Below are positions 50,662 through 59,608 of a DNA stretch of 64,000 bases, one piece after another. Every line of letters starts with the position of its first letter. The stretch's first letter is position 1. Below the pieces are notes generated by a model. That model was not told the DNA's origin. It worked only from the letters and a program-made list of their open reading frames with translations, and ran no database searches. Both the position numbers and the translations under genes were made by a program. The DNA lies in assembly GCF_029212575.1 (NCBI RefSeq), contig NZ_JARGPK010000055.1, positions 124,001 through 188,000 of the forward strand, in the 5' to 3' direction. The DNA is from Antarcticimicrobium sp. (lineage in GTDB: Bacteria; Pseudomonadota; Alphaproteobacteria; Rhodobacterales; Rhodobacteraceae).

Positions 50662-51875
50662 CGCTCCGGGGCCGGCATATCGTTCTTGTCGAGGACGACG
50701 AGATAATGGGCGGATCGGTCCATCAGCGGCTGGAGCTGGAGGGGGCATCCGTCACCTGGGTCAAGCTGATGGGGCGCGGGCTGTCGGCGATCCGGACCCC
50801 GCGCCGCCCGGTCGATGCGGTGGTCTGCGACATCCGCCTTCCGGACGGAACCGGCGAGGAACTGTACGAAACCCTCTGCCGCACCAGCAGCCCGCCGCCG
50901 TTCCTGTTCATCACCGGGCAGGGCGGCATCGACCAGGCGGTGCGGCTGCTGCGCGCCGGGGCGGCGGATTACGTCACCAAACCCTTTGACATGGGCGGCT
51001 TCCTCGACCGGCTGGCGCTGATCCTGCGCCCGGAGGAGGACGCTGGCCTGCCGCCGCAAACCGGTATCTCCGCCGGGGCACGGCGGGTCGATGCGCTGGT
51101 CGCCGAATATGCCGCCGGCGATCATCCGGTCCTGATCCGTGGCGCCAAGGGCTTGGGCAAGGCCCGCCTGGCGCGCCGGATGCATGACCAGTCGGATCGC
51201 CGCGCCGCCCCGTTTGTCGAGCGCAATTCCTACCGTGCAACCGGTGCTCGGCCCGCGCTGGCCGAGGCCATCGGCGCGGTGGGCGAAGGCACGCTCTTCA
51301 TCAACGGGATCGAGCGGCTTTCGCCCCGGGATCAGGGCCGCCTTTTCGAGGCCCTGACGGAGGGTGCGCCGTTTCGAACCATCGCCTCGACCTGGCCGGA
51401 TACCGAGGCAACGGAGGGCGGCGCGGTCAGGGCGGACCTTCTTTATCTCTTCGCGGCGCACGAGGTCTTCGTGCCGCCGCTGTCGGAACGGCCCGAGGAT
51501 GCGGTCTGGCTGGCCGGGCAATTCTTCGAGGTTCTCAATGGGCGCCGCGCCGCGCCGCTCAGGGGACTGTCGTCGCACGCCGAGGCGGCGCTTCGGGCGC
51601 ATGACTGGCCGGGCAACGGGCGCGAACTGCGCGCGCGGCTGCTGCGCGCGGTCGAGGCGGCGCAGGGCGACCGGGTGTTCCCCTCCGACCTCTTTCCGGA
51701 GATCGGCGCCGAGAGCGACCGGTTCCCGACCCTGGCCCAGGCGCGCGAGGCCGCCGAGCGGCAGCAGATCGCGGCGGCGCTGTCCCGCACCGATGGCCAG
51801 GTCGGCGAGGCGGCGAAACTGCTTCGGGTGTCGCGCACGACTCTGTGGGAAAAGATGCAGAAACTCGGCCTCTGA
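50658..51875 (+). CDS. aioR: NtrC-like response regulator, probable AioR, with degenerate AAA+ domain
   Basis: Receiver domain (VEDDEIMGG, VVCDIRLPDGTGEE, VTKPFD), AAA+ remnant (LIRGAKGLGKARLARRMHD), Fis-type HTH (GEAAKLLRVSRTTLWEKMQKLGL). Confidence 0.83.
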   Translation: MTLRGRHIVLVEDDEIMGGSVHQRLELEGASVTWVKLMGRGLSAIRTPRRPVDAVVCDIRLPDGTGEELYETLCRTSSPPPFLFITGQGGIDQAVRLLRAGAADYVTKPFDMGGFLDRLALILRPEEDAGLPPQTGISAGARRVDALVAEYAAGDHPVLIRGAKGLGKARLARRMHDQSDRRAAPFVERNSYRATGARPALAEAIGAVGEGTLFINGIERLSPRDQGRLFEALTEGAPFRTIASTWPDTEATEGGAVRADLLYLFAAHEVFVPPLSERPEDAVWLAGQFFEVLNGRRAAPLRGLSSHAEAALRAHDWPGNGRELRARLLRAVEAAQGDRVFPSDLFPEIGAESDRFPTLAQAREAAERQQIAAALSRTDGQVGEAAKLLRVSRTTLWEKMQKLGL

Positions 51876-51885
51876 TCCGCCGCGA

Positions 51886-51909
51886 AAATGTTCGGATTTC
51901 CGAACATTT
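51886..51909. promoter_or_regulatory. 24-bp palindrome in the aioR-aioB intergenic region, candidate operator
   Basis: AAATGTTCGGA-TT-TCCGAACATTT, perfect 11-bp arms. Confidence 0.55.
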
Positions 51910-52025
51910 AAAAATCCCCTTTGAAATCAATCCACAGCCGCGATGCGGCAATGCGCATCGCGGCGTCGCGCATGCCCCGGGTCGGGGCCTAACATGGGCC
52001 CGGAAATGCAAGGGAGGATTGTTTC

Positions 52026-52544
52026 ATGAAATGCAATCGGCTGGTCGATGCGGGCCGCCGTCAGTTCCTGCGTGGCGGCATGGTCGGCGCGGTAGGGGCT
52101 GCGGCGTCCGCGGTGTTGCCTGCACAGCAGGCGCAGGCCCGGAGCCTCGCACGGGTGGAATACCCGGCCAACAGGCTCGCCAATGTCGCGGACCTCGTGG
52201 TGAACGACCCGGTGGACATCGAGTACCCCGATGCCGACAGCCCGGGCGTGCTGCTCAAGCTCGGCCAGGCGGTCGAGGGCGGTGTCGGGCCGGATGGCGA
52301 TATCGTCGCCTTCTCGGTGCTCTGTCCGCACAAGGGCTGGATGCTGAGTTACAGCGCCGAGGACCGGACGCTGAACTGCCCCGGCCACCATTCGCGTTTC
52401 GATGCCGAGGCGGGCGGTCAGCAGGTCTGGGGCCATGCCACCCACAACCTGCCGCAATTCGTCCTGCGCGTCGACGACAAGGGCGACATTCATGCCGAAG
52501 GGGTGGACGAGCTGATTTATGGCCGCCTGTCCAACGTGCTCTGA
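52026..52544 (+). CDS. aioB: Arsenite oxidase small (Rieske) subunit
   Basis: Tat leader RRQFLRGGMVGAVGAAASA; Rieske ligands CPHKG and CPGHHSRFD; followed by aioA. Confidence 0.93.
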   Translation: MKCNRLVDAGRRQFLRGGMVGAVGAAASAVLPAQQAQARSLARVEYPANRLANVADLVVNDPVDIEYPDADSPGVLLKLGQAVEGGVGPDGDIVAFSVLCPHKGWMLSYSAEDRTLNCPGHHSRFDAEAGGQQVWGHATHNLPQFVLRVDDKGDIHAEGVDELIYGRLSNVL

Positions 52545-52556
52545 GGGGGAACAACC

Positions 52557-55022
52557 ATGGCTTACAAAAGACAGATAGACCGGCTTCCGATCATCCCGGC
52601 GAATGCCACGGAGCATAACGTCACCTGCCACTATTGCATCGTCGGCTGCGGCTACAAGGCTTACACTTGGCCGATGAACAGCCAGGGCGGCACCGCGCCG
52701 GCCGAGAACAAGTTCGGTGTCGATCTGGGCGAGCAGCAATTCCAGGATACCGAAGCCTGGTACGCGCCGTCGATGTACAACATCGTCCGGCAGGGCGGCA
52801 AGGACGTGCACCTGGTGGTGAAACCCGACGTGAATTGCGTGGTCAATTCCGGCCTCGGATCAATCCGCGGCGCCCGGATGGCGGAAAACCGTCCCTCCAA
52901 GGTGACCGGCACGCAGCAACAGCGGCTCTCCGATCCCCGGGTCTGGCGCAACGGCGTCTGGCAGCCCACCACCTGGAACGATGCGCTCGACCTGGTTGCA
53001 CGGGTGACGGCGCGGGTGGTGACCGAGGGCTCCGAAGACGATCTCGTGGTGTCGATGTTCGACCATGGCGGTTCAGCCGGCGGGTATGAGAACACCTGGG
53101 GCACCGGCAAGCTCTACTTCGAGAGCATGAAGATCAGGAACTGCCGCATCCACAACCGCCCGGCCTACAACTCCGAGGTTCATTCGACCCGCGACATGGG
53201 CGTGGGCGAGCTGAACTATGCCTACAAGGACTACGAGCTGACCGACACTATCTTCATGGTCGGGGCCAACTCGATGGAGACCCAGACCAACCTTTACCTC
53301 AACCATATGGTGCCCGGGCTTCAGGCCGGGGCGAAGTTCATCGCCGTCGATCCGCGTCGCACCCTGACGATCAGCTCGGCCGAGGAATTCGCGGGCAAGG
53401 AGAACGTGCTGCATCTCGCGATCAACGAGGGCACCGACATGGCGCTGTTCAACGCCTTGCTGACCCTTATCGTCGACAACGGCTGGGTGGATGCGGAGTT
53501 CATCGCCAATTCGACCTTCCAGAATGGCGAGGCGGTGGCCCAGGACGAGGCCCATCCGGCGGGGCTCGGCAGCCTCGACTACGCGATGGCAACCTGTCGC
53601 ACCTCGGTCGAAGAGGCGGCGGATATCTGTGGCGTCGCCGCGCAGGACATCGTCAAGGCCGCCGAATGGATTGCCAGGCCGCATGACGACGGCAGCCGCC
53701 GCAAATGTGTCACCGCCTATGAAAAGGGGATCATCTGGGGCAACGACAACTATCGCACCATCGGCGCGTTGGTGAACATCGCGCTGGCCACCGGCAACAT
53801 CGGCCGCGAGGGCGGCGGGGTCTGCCGCCTCGGAGGCCATCAGGAGGGGTATTATCGGCCATCGGATGCCCATGTCGGGCGTCCCGCCGAATATATCGAC
53901 CAGTTCCTGATCCGCGGCCTGGGCGGGGTGCATCACATCTGGGCTTGCGACCACTACAAGACCACGCTGAACGCGTCCGAGTTCAAGCGGGTGCACAAGC
54001 GCCGCTCGGACATGGTCAAGGACGCCATCGACGCCGCCGCCGGCGGCACCCGTGAACAGGTGGTCGATGCCATCGTCGCCGCGATCAACGCGGGCGGGCT
54101 GTTCGTGGTGGACGTGGATATCATCCACAGCCAGATCGGCCAGAACGCCCATGTCATCCTGCCCGCCTGCGAAGCCAACGAGATGAACCTCACCTCGATG
54201 AACGGCGAACGCCGGATGCGCCTGTCGGAACGCTACATGGACCCGTTCGGCAATTCCCGCCCCGACTGCCTGATCGCGGCCGGTGTCGCCCAGCACATGG
54301 AACGCGTTCTGCGCGAAATGGGCAACGATGCCTATGCCGACCAGTTCAAGGGCTACGACTGGACGACCGAGGAAGACGCCTTCATGGACGGCTACAACAA
54401 GGGCAACCCGGAGGTGACCTATGATCGTCTGCGCGCCATGGGCAACAACGGGGTGCAGGAGCCGGTTGTCGGCTATGAGAACGGCGAACTGGTCGGGACC
54501 GAACGTCTCTATACTGACGGCAGCTTCGACCGGCACGGGCGCGACGACGGCAAGGCGTTGTTCTGTGCCGCCGGCTGGCGCGGCTGGCAGGCACCGGGCA
54601 AGGCGCGCGAGAAGGCCGCGCACAGGTTCTGGATCAACAACGTCCGCGCCAACATATTCTGGCAGAACCAGTTCCTGGATCAGGAGAACGACTTTATCCA
54701 GGATCGTTTCCCGCACCCCTTCGTCGAGATGAATCCCGACGACATGGTCGACCTTGGCCTGAACCCGGGCGACCTGCTGGAGATCGTCAACGACAACGGC
54801 GTGACCCAGGGCATGGCCTATCCGACGCCAACAGCCAAACGCGGGCAGGTTGCGATGGTGTTCGGCTCTCCGGCCGGCAGCCAGGGCAATGTGGTCAACC
54901 CCGGCGTCAACGAGCTGGTGCTGCCCGATTACAAGCATTGCTGGGGCGACATCCGCAAGATCGCGGATGCCACGCCGGAGACGCGGGCGATTTCCTTCAA
55001 GTCCAAGGAAGTGAGGCTCTGA
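52557..55022 (+). CDS. aioA: Arsenite oxidase large (molybdopterin) subunit
   Basis: ATEHNVTCHYCIVGCGYKAYTWP (CxxCxxxC cluster), 821 aa DMSO-reductase-family protein typical of AioA. Confidence 0.95.
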   Translation: MAYKRQIDRLPIIPANATEHNVTCHYCIVGCGYKAYTWPMNSQGGTAPAENKFGVDLGEQQFQDTEAWYAPSMYNIVRQGGKDVHLVVKPDVNCVVNSGLGSIRGARMAENRPSKVTGTQQQRLSDPRVWRNGVWQPTTWNDALDLVARVTARVVTEGSEDDLVVSMFDHGGSAGGYENTWGTGKLYFESMKIRNCRIHNRPAYNSEVHSTRDMGVGELNYAYKDYELTDTIFMVGANSMETQTNLYLNHMVPGLQAGAKFIAVDPRRTLTISSAEEFAGKENVLHLAINEGTDMALFNALLTLIVDNGWVDAEFIANSTFQNGEAVAQDEAHPAGLGSLDYAMATCRTSVEEAADICGVAAQDIVKAAEWIARPHDDGSRRKCVTAYEKGIIWGNDNYRTIGALVNIALATGNIGREGGGVCRLGGHQEGYYRPSDAHVGRPAEYIDQFLIRGLGGVHHIWACDHYKTTLNASEFKRVHKRRSDMVKDAIDAAAGGTREQVVDAIVAAINAGGLFVVDVDIIHSQIGQNAHVILPACEANEMNLTSMNGERRMRLSERYMDPFGNSRPDCLIAAGVAQHMERVLREMGNDAYADQFKGYDWTTEEDAFMDGYNKGNPEVTYDRLRAMGNNGVQEPVVGYENGELVGTERLYTDGSFDRHGRDDGKALFCAAGWRGWQAPGKAREKAAHRFWINNVRANIFWQNQFLDQENDFIQDRFPHPFVEMNPDDMVDLGLNPGDLLEIVNDNGVTQGMAYPTPTAKRGQVAMVFGSPAGSQGNVVNPGVNELVLPDYKHCWGDIRKIADATPETRAISFKSKEVRL

Positions 55023-55035
55023 CACAAACGCCCCC

Positions 55036-55067
55036 CGCCCGCCCCGAGATCGGGGCGGGCGATCTTT
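55036..55067 (+). terminator. Hairpin terminator downstream of aioA
   Basis: CGCCCGCCCCGA-GA-TCGGGGCGGGCG then ATCTTT; 12-bp complementarity. Confidence 0.7.
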
Positions 55068-55197
55068 CCCTGCCTTCCGGGGGAATACGCGATGGCGTAA
55101 CCTGGTTTCCTTACCTGACCGGATCAGCGGTGCATCGGTCTCTCCTGCGGCATCTCACGGCTGCCGGGGCTTTGAACACCGCCTGGAATTGCGGTCT

Positions 55198-56190
55198 CTA
55201 TGCACCACCGCCAAGCCGCTCGGCCCGCTTCTCCAGCTTCGCCGCGAGGTTCAACCCGACGCCGGGCCGCGACCAGGGGCAAGCGGCGATGCAGATCGCG
55301 CAGCCGGAGCTTTCGGCGAAATAGGGAATGCAGGCGTCGAAATCGACGTACCACTTCTCGACGCCGCGCACCGTCTTCTTTTCCGGCGCGATGGCAAAGG
55401 GCGGGCAGGCATCTTCGCAGACCCGGCAATTGCTGCAGAATTCATCAATGCGAAACTCCCGCTTGGGCGTCATCGCAAAAGGCGCATCGGTCAGCACCGC
55501 GCCCAGGCGAAAGGCCGAGCCGAATTCGGGGTTGATCAGCGATCCATGCTTGCCCAGTTCGCCGAACCCGCATTCCAGCGCCGGCGGGATCATCAGGATC
55601 TTGCCCACCATCGGGCCGGTGACGGCCTCTGCCTGCCAGCCCTGCCCGCGCAGCCAGGCTGCGACCTTCTTGGACACGGCCGCCGCGCGCCAGTATTGCC
55701 GGGTGACATCCGTGCCGCCGCGCAGGGCGGGCACGTGGCGCAGCTCGTCATAAATGTGCTGCACGCCGAGCATCACCACGTTGGGAAGGTCGCTCTCCTG
55801 GTGATCGAATACCCATTCGGGCCGCATCCGGGCCACCCCGGTCATCTCGCAATCGCCGGACTCGACAAAACCCCGCAGTGCGCTGGTCCAGTCCTCCGGG
55901 CTGCGCTCGGCCCGGGTTTCGGCAACCGGCGGGTCGGGGGCTTCGCAGGCCTCGCGCCGGAGCCGGCGCAGCTCCAGCATGGTCTCGTCGGGCTCCTCGC
56001 GCTGGTAGAACCATTTCTGCAGCGGGCCGAACTCGGCCGTGTCCATGTCCGGTGTCCACCAGACCATGGTGGGTCGCCGCCCCCCTTCCTCGCCCAGCCC
56101 GTTGATGGCATTGCCCGAATAGCCCTCGGGCCAAAGCGCCATGAACTCCGGGTTCGGAGTAAAGGGGCGGTATGCGTTGTCCTTGGGCAT
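55198..56190 (-). CDS. Reductive-dehalogenase/QueG-like double 4Fe-4S protein (no Tat signal)
   Basis: CSNCRVCEDACP and C-x9-CAICIAACPWS cluster motifs near the C-terminus; WYVDFDAC spacing typical of RdhA/QueG-like proteins. Confidence 0.65.
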   Translation of the reverse strand: MPKDNAYRPFTPNPEFMALWPEGYSGNAINGLGEEGGRRPTMVWWTPDMDTAEFGPLQKWFYQREEPDETMLELRRLRREACEAPDPPVAETRAERSPEDWTSALRGFVESGDCEMTGVARMRPEWVFDHQESDLPNVVMLGVQHIYDELRHVPALRGGTDVTRQYWRAAAVSKKVAAWLRGQGWQAEAVTGPMVGKILMIPPALECGFGELGKHGSLINPEFGSAFRLGAVLTDAPFAMTPKREFRIDEFCSNCRVCEDACPPFAIAPEKKTVRGVEKWYVDFDACIPYFAESSGCAICIAACPWSRPGVGLNLAAKLEKRAERLGGGA

Positions 56191-56338
56191 GGGACGGCCC
56201 TCCTTTTCCGCAGCCTACGACAGAATGAACCCCTGTCAAAAGAAAGCGGCGCAGGGGGCGAGGGAGGTGTCCCCAATCCTGCGCCTGAGGTGGCGAGGCG
56301 CCCGAAAGGCCGGGAAGGCCCCATGGGAACCGCCGATA

Positions 56339-58219
56339 TCAGGTCTGGGTCATGTGCTTGTAGACCGTGGTGCGTGACATTCCGAGCGCGCGGGCCGCTG
56401 CGGTGACATTGCCGCGGTGCCGTTCGACCGCGTGACGGATGCTGCAGCATTGCTGTTCCTTCCAAGGCACGCCGGCACATTGATCGCAGGCCCCGCTGGC
56501 CGCACCGGCGGCCTTCATGTTGGGCAGGATTCCGTCGAGGTCGGCCCAGAGCAGGGTGTCCGCGTCGCGCCACAGTGCTGCCTGGGTGATCACCGCGCGC
56601 AGCTCGTTGAGATTGCCCGGCCAGTCGTGCGCGGCAAGACGCTCGGCCACCCCGTCACCGAGTTCGATCCCCGGCCGAACGGATCGGGCGATCCGCCTGG
56701 CCAGTGCCGCGATGTCCGACCGTTCCCGCAGGGGCGGCAGGTTGATCCGCAGGGCTTCGACGCGGAAGCGCAGCGCCGGGATCAGCCGGCCCGCATGCAT
56801 TGCGAGGTCGAGATCCTCGCTTGCGGCGGCAACGACGAACAGGTCGCAGCGCAGCAGCATTCCGCGCGTCGGATGGCGGTATTCCCCGCTGTCAAGGATG
56901 CGCGCGAGCGTGGCCTGGGCCGCGATCGGAAGCGCGGTGATCTCGTCGAGGAACAGGCAGCCACCGTCGGCACGCTCGAGCAGACCGGGCTCGCCGCCGC
57001 CGATGCCGAAGAAGGTGGTAGAGAACTCGGTGTCGTCAACAACCCGCCCGTCGAGCACGATGAAAGGGCCGCTGCGCCCGGAGGCGGCATGGGCCAGACG
57101 GGCAACCACCTCCTTGCCGGTGCCGGTTTCGCCGGTGATCAAGATCGGCTTGCCCTGGCGTGCAGCCTCGGGCAGCGCGCGCAGGCGCTGCTGCAATTCG
57201 GGGTCCTCGATCACCACGTCCTTGAAGCGGTTCTTTGGTTCCGTCGCCGTATCGCGATGCGCCGCCGCGTTGTCCGGCGGGTCCGGGCGCAGCCGTCCGG
57301 CCAGCGCAAAGTTCGCCCGGTTGGCCACCGCGCGCACCGATACCGTCGAGCCCATCCGATCGCGCAGGCGCAGGGTCTCGCCCTGGGCGAGGCGGCGGGC
57401 CACGTCCTCGAACCGTTGCTCGAAGATCCGGTCGAAGCTTTCGCCCCGCAGCTGCGGAAACCCGGTGAGAAACATCTCGCCGCGGCGATTGACGGCGTGG
57501 ATACGGAAATCTTCCTCGAGGACCAGCATCCCGACCGAAAGCGTGCCCAGATACTCGGCCCGGGGGTGAAACTGCAGCACCACACGCTGGTCGTGCGATG
57601 ACCGCAGCAGGCTGTTCTCGATATTGCTGGCCGACATCTGCACCAGCGCCGCAGTGTGCTGCTGGCGTGCGGTGCTGTGCGACGAGGCGTCAAGCATGCC
57701 GGTGAGGTTGCCGCGTCCATCGAAGATCGGGGCGCTGATACAGGACACGTCCCGGTGGTCGCGCATGAAATGTTCGCCGCCGTAGACCTGCGCCGGCTGG
57801 CCAGTGGCCATGCAGATGCCAAGCGCATTGGTGCCGCGCAGCTCCTCGGTCCAGATCGATCCCGGCACTACCATGCGCCCGGCATCGGTCTCGGCGAACT
57901 GGGTGTCGGCCAGGGCGTCGAGGACGACCCCCTCGGGCGAGCCGAGCGCGATCATGAAATTCGAGCCGGCAATCTGGTCGAACAGCAGCTCCAGCTCGGG
58001 GCGTGCGAAACGGATGAGATCGGCATGACGCTGGTTGGTCTCGCGCGTTTCCGCCTCCGATAGCATCAGCCTGCTCGCAGCCAGCAACGGGTCGAGCCCA
58101 TGCGACAGGCTGCGCAGCCAGCTGTCGGATATATCGCTGGGCAGCGCCCCGCCCGGGAACCGCCCCTGTGTTTCAAGATAATGGCGCGCGCGCGTCAGCG
58201 GCGTCGTCTGGTAATTCAT
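56339..58219 (-). CDS. AcoR-like GAF/AAA+/Fis transcriptional activator lacking GAFTGA
   Basis: GETGTGKEVVARLAH Walker A, GGCLFLDEITALP Walker B, Fis HTH NVTAAARALGMSRTTVYKHM; N-terminal AcoR-like sensor region. Confidence 0.85.
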   Translation of the reverse strand: MNYQTTPLTRARHYLETQGRFPGGALPSDISDSWLRSLSHGLDPLLAASRLMLSEAETRETNQRHADLIRFARPELELLFDQIAGSNFMIALGSPEGVVLDALADTQFAETDAGRMVVPGSIWTEELRGTNALGICMATGQPAQVYGGEHFMRDHRDVSCISAPIFDGRGNLTGMLDASSHSTARQQHTAALVQMSASNIENSLLRSSHDQRVVLQFHPRAEYLGTLSVGMLVLEEDFRIHAVNRRGEMFLTGFPQLRGESFDRIFEQRFEDVARRLAQGETLRLRDRMGSTVSVRAVANRANFALAGRLRPDPPDNAAAHRDTATEPKNRFKDVVIEDPELQQRLRALPEAARQGKPILITGETGTGKEVVARLAHAASGRSGPFIVLDGRVVDDTEFSTTFFGIGGGEPGLLERADGGCLFLDEITALPIAAQATLARILDSGEYRHPTRGMLLRCDLFVVAAASEDLDLAMHAGRLIPALRFRVEALRINLPPLRERSDIAALARRIARSVRPGIELGDGVAERLAAHDWPGNLNELRAVITQAALWRDADTLLWADLDGILPNMKAAGAASGACDQCAGVPWKEQQCCSIRHAVERHRGNVTAAARALGMSRTTVYKHMTQT

Positions 58220-58307
58220 CGCCAGACCCTCCCCAGTCTCCGGCTGAGGCAGACCATAGCGGAAGATACGCGCGACCTGTCAACCGAAAGACTGATTCGC
58301 GGCGCTC

Positions 58308-58416
58308 TGTCCAGATCGTGAACAGGGCCGCTGACGGGCCCCTCGCGGTCGGCGCAGGCGGGCAAACTGTCCAGTGATTGAACGCGCGGGGGCCGGCAGT
58401 GTTCACGTGCTGCACG
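58308..58416. promoter_or_regulatory. Three TGTYCA-N5-TGMAC dyads between the AcoR-like gene and the alcohol dehydrogenase
   Basis: TGTCCA-GATCG-TGAACA at 58308, TGTCCA-GTGAT-TGAACG at 58368, TGTTCA-CGTGC-TGCACG at 58400. Confidence 0.55.
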
Positions 58417-58516
58417 CAATTGCGCGATGCTGCAGCGCGGCTTGTCATCCTGCGAAAGCCGCCGCGATTGTCGCCTTCGCCGTCACTTCCGGCGGTGGTC
58501 GCAAGGCGCACTTACT

Positions 58517-59569
58517 ATGAAAGCACAAGTTCTCCACACCTACGACACGTCCCTCACCGCCCCGACCTGGGTAACGCTGGAAGACGTGCCGGACCCGAAA
58601 ATCGAGAAGCACACCGACGTGATCGTGCGCATCGGCGGAGCCGGGGTCTGCCGCACCGACCTGCACATCATCGAAGGGGTCTGGAAGCCGATCACCGACC
58701 CGACCGGCGATGCGCTGCTGCCGCTCATCATGGGCCACGAAAACGCTGGCTGGGTGGAAGAGGTCGGTCCCGAAGTCGAAGGCTTCAAGGTCGGCGACCC
58801 GGTGATCGTGCACCCGAAGCGGTCGGACGGCACCTGTATGGCCTGCCGCCGCGGGCACGACATGCACGGCGACGGCGCCTTTCCAGGGCTGGATGCCAAT
58901 GGCGGCTATGCAGAATACCTGCAGACATCGGCGCGCAACCTCGTGGCGCTTCCCAAGACGCTGGCGCCGAAAGACGTGGCGCCCTATTCCGACGCCGGCC
59001 TCACCGCCTACCATGCCGCCAAGAAGGCGGCGCAGATCCTGCTGCCGGACCAGACCGCCGTGGTGATCGGCGCCGGGGGGCTCGGTCACATCGGCGTGCA
59101 GGTGCTCCGGGCGATGTGCGCGGCCCGCATCATCGTCATCGACATCTCCGAAGACGCCCTGGCGATGGCCGGAAGGTACGGCGCCGATCACCTGGTCAAG
59201 GCCGATGGCGGCGAGGTCGAGGCGGTGCTGTCGCTGACCGGCGGCCTTGGCGCCGAGGCGGTGATCGATTTCGTGGGCGAAAAGGGCACCACCTCGAAGG
59301 GCCTCGCGATGACCCGGAACATGGGCAACTACTACATCGTCGGCTACGGCGAAGACATTCGCGTGCCCACGGTCGAGATGATCATCACCGAGAAGAACAT
59401 CATCGGCAACCTGGTCGGCACCTGGGCCGAACTCACCGAGTTGATGGCGCTGGCCGATCGCGGCCTGGTCGAACTGGACACCCGGGATTACCGGCTCGCC
59501 GACGCCAACCAGGCGCTGCAAGACCTCAACCAAGGCAAGATCCACGGTCGCGCTGTGCTCATCCCCTGA
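58517..59569 (+). CDS. Zinc-type MDR alcohol dehydrogenase
   Basis: IMGHENAGWVEEVGPEVEGFKVGDPVIVHP, VIGAGGLGHIGVQVLRAM; start at MKAQVLHTYD. Confidence 0.88.
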   Translation: MKAQVLHTYDTSLTAPTWVTLEDVPDPKIEKHTDVIVRIGGAGVCRTDLHIIEGVWKPITDPTGDALLPLIMGHENAGWVEEVGPEVEGFKVGDPVIVHPKRSDGTCMACRRGHDMHGDGAFPGLDANGGYAEYLQTSARNLVALPKTLAPKDVAPYSDAGLTAYHAAKKAAQILLPDQTAVVIGAGGLGHIGVQVLRAMCAARIIVIDISEDALAMAGRYGADHLVKADGGEVEAVLSLTGGLGAEAVIDFVGEKGTTSKGLAMTRNMGNYYIVGYGEDIRVPTVEMIITEKNIIGNLVGTWAELTELMALADRGLVELDTRDYRLADANQALQDLNQGKIHGRAVLIP

Positions 59570-59608
59570 GCGGGTGCGCAGAAACAACAATGTCAACGGG
59601 AGGAAAAG

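Noticed and set aside
51962-52010. Candidate sigma-54 promoters for aioB: GG-N10-GC at 51962-51975 and at 51996-52009
   Set aside because: Poor match to TGGCAC-N5-TTGC. The second would start transcription after the likely RBS. The local AioR lacks GAFTGA, so a sigma-54 promoter is not well supported.
53073-55025. 650 aa minus-strand ORF antisense to aioA
   Set aside because: Shadow frame of aioA; no recognisable domain.
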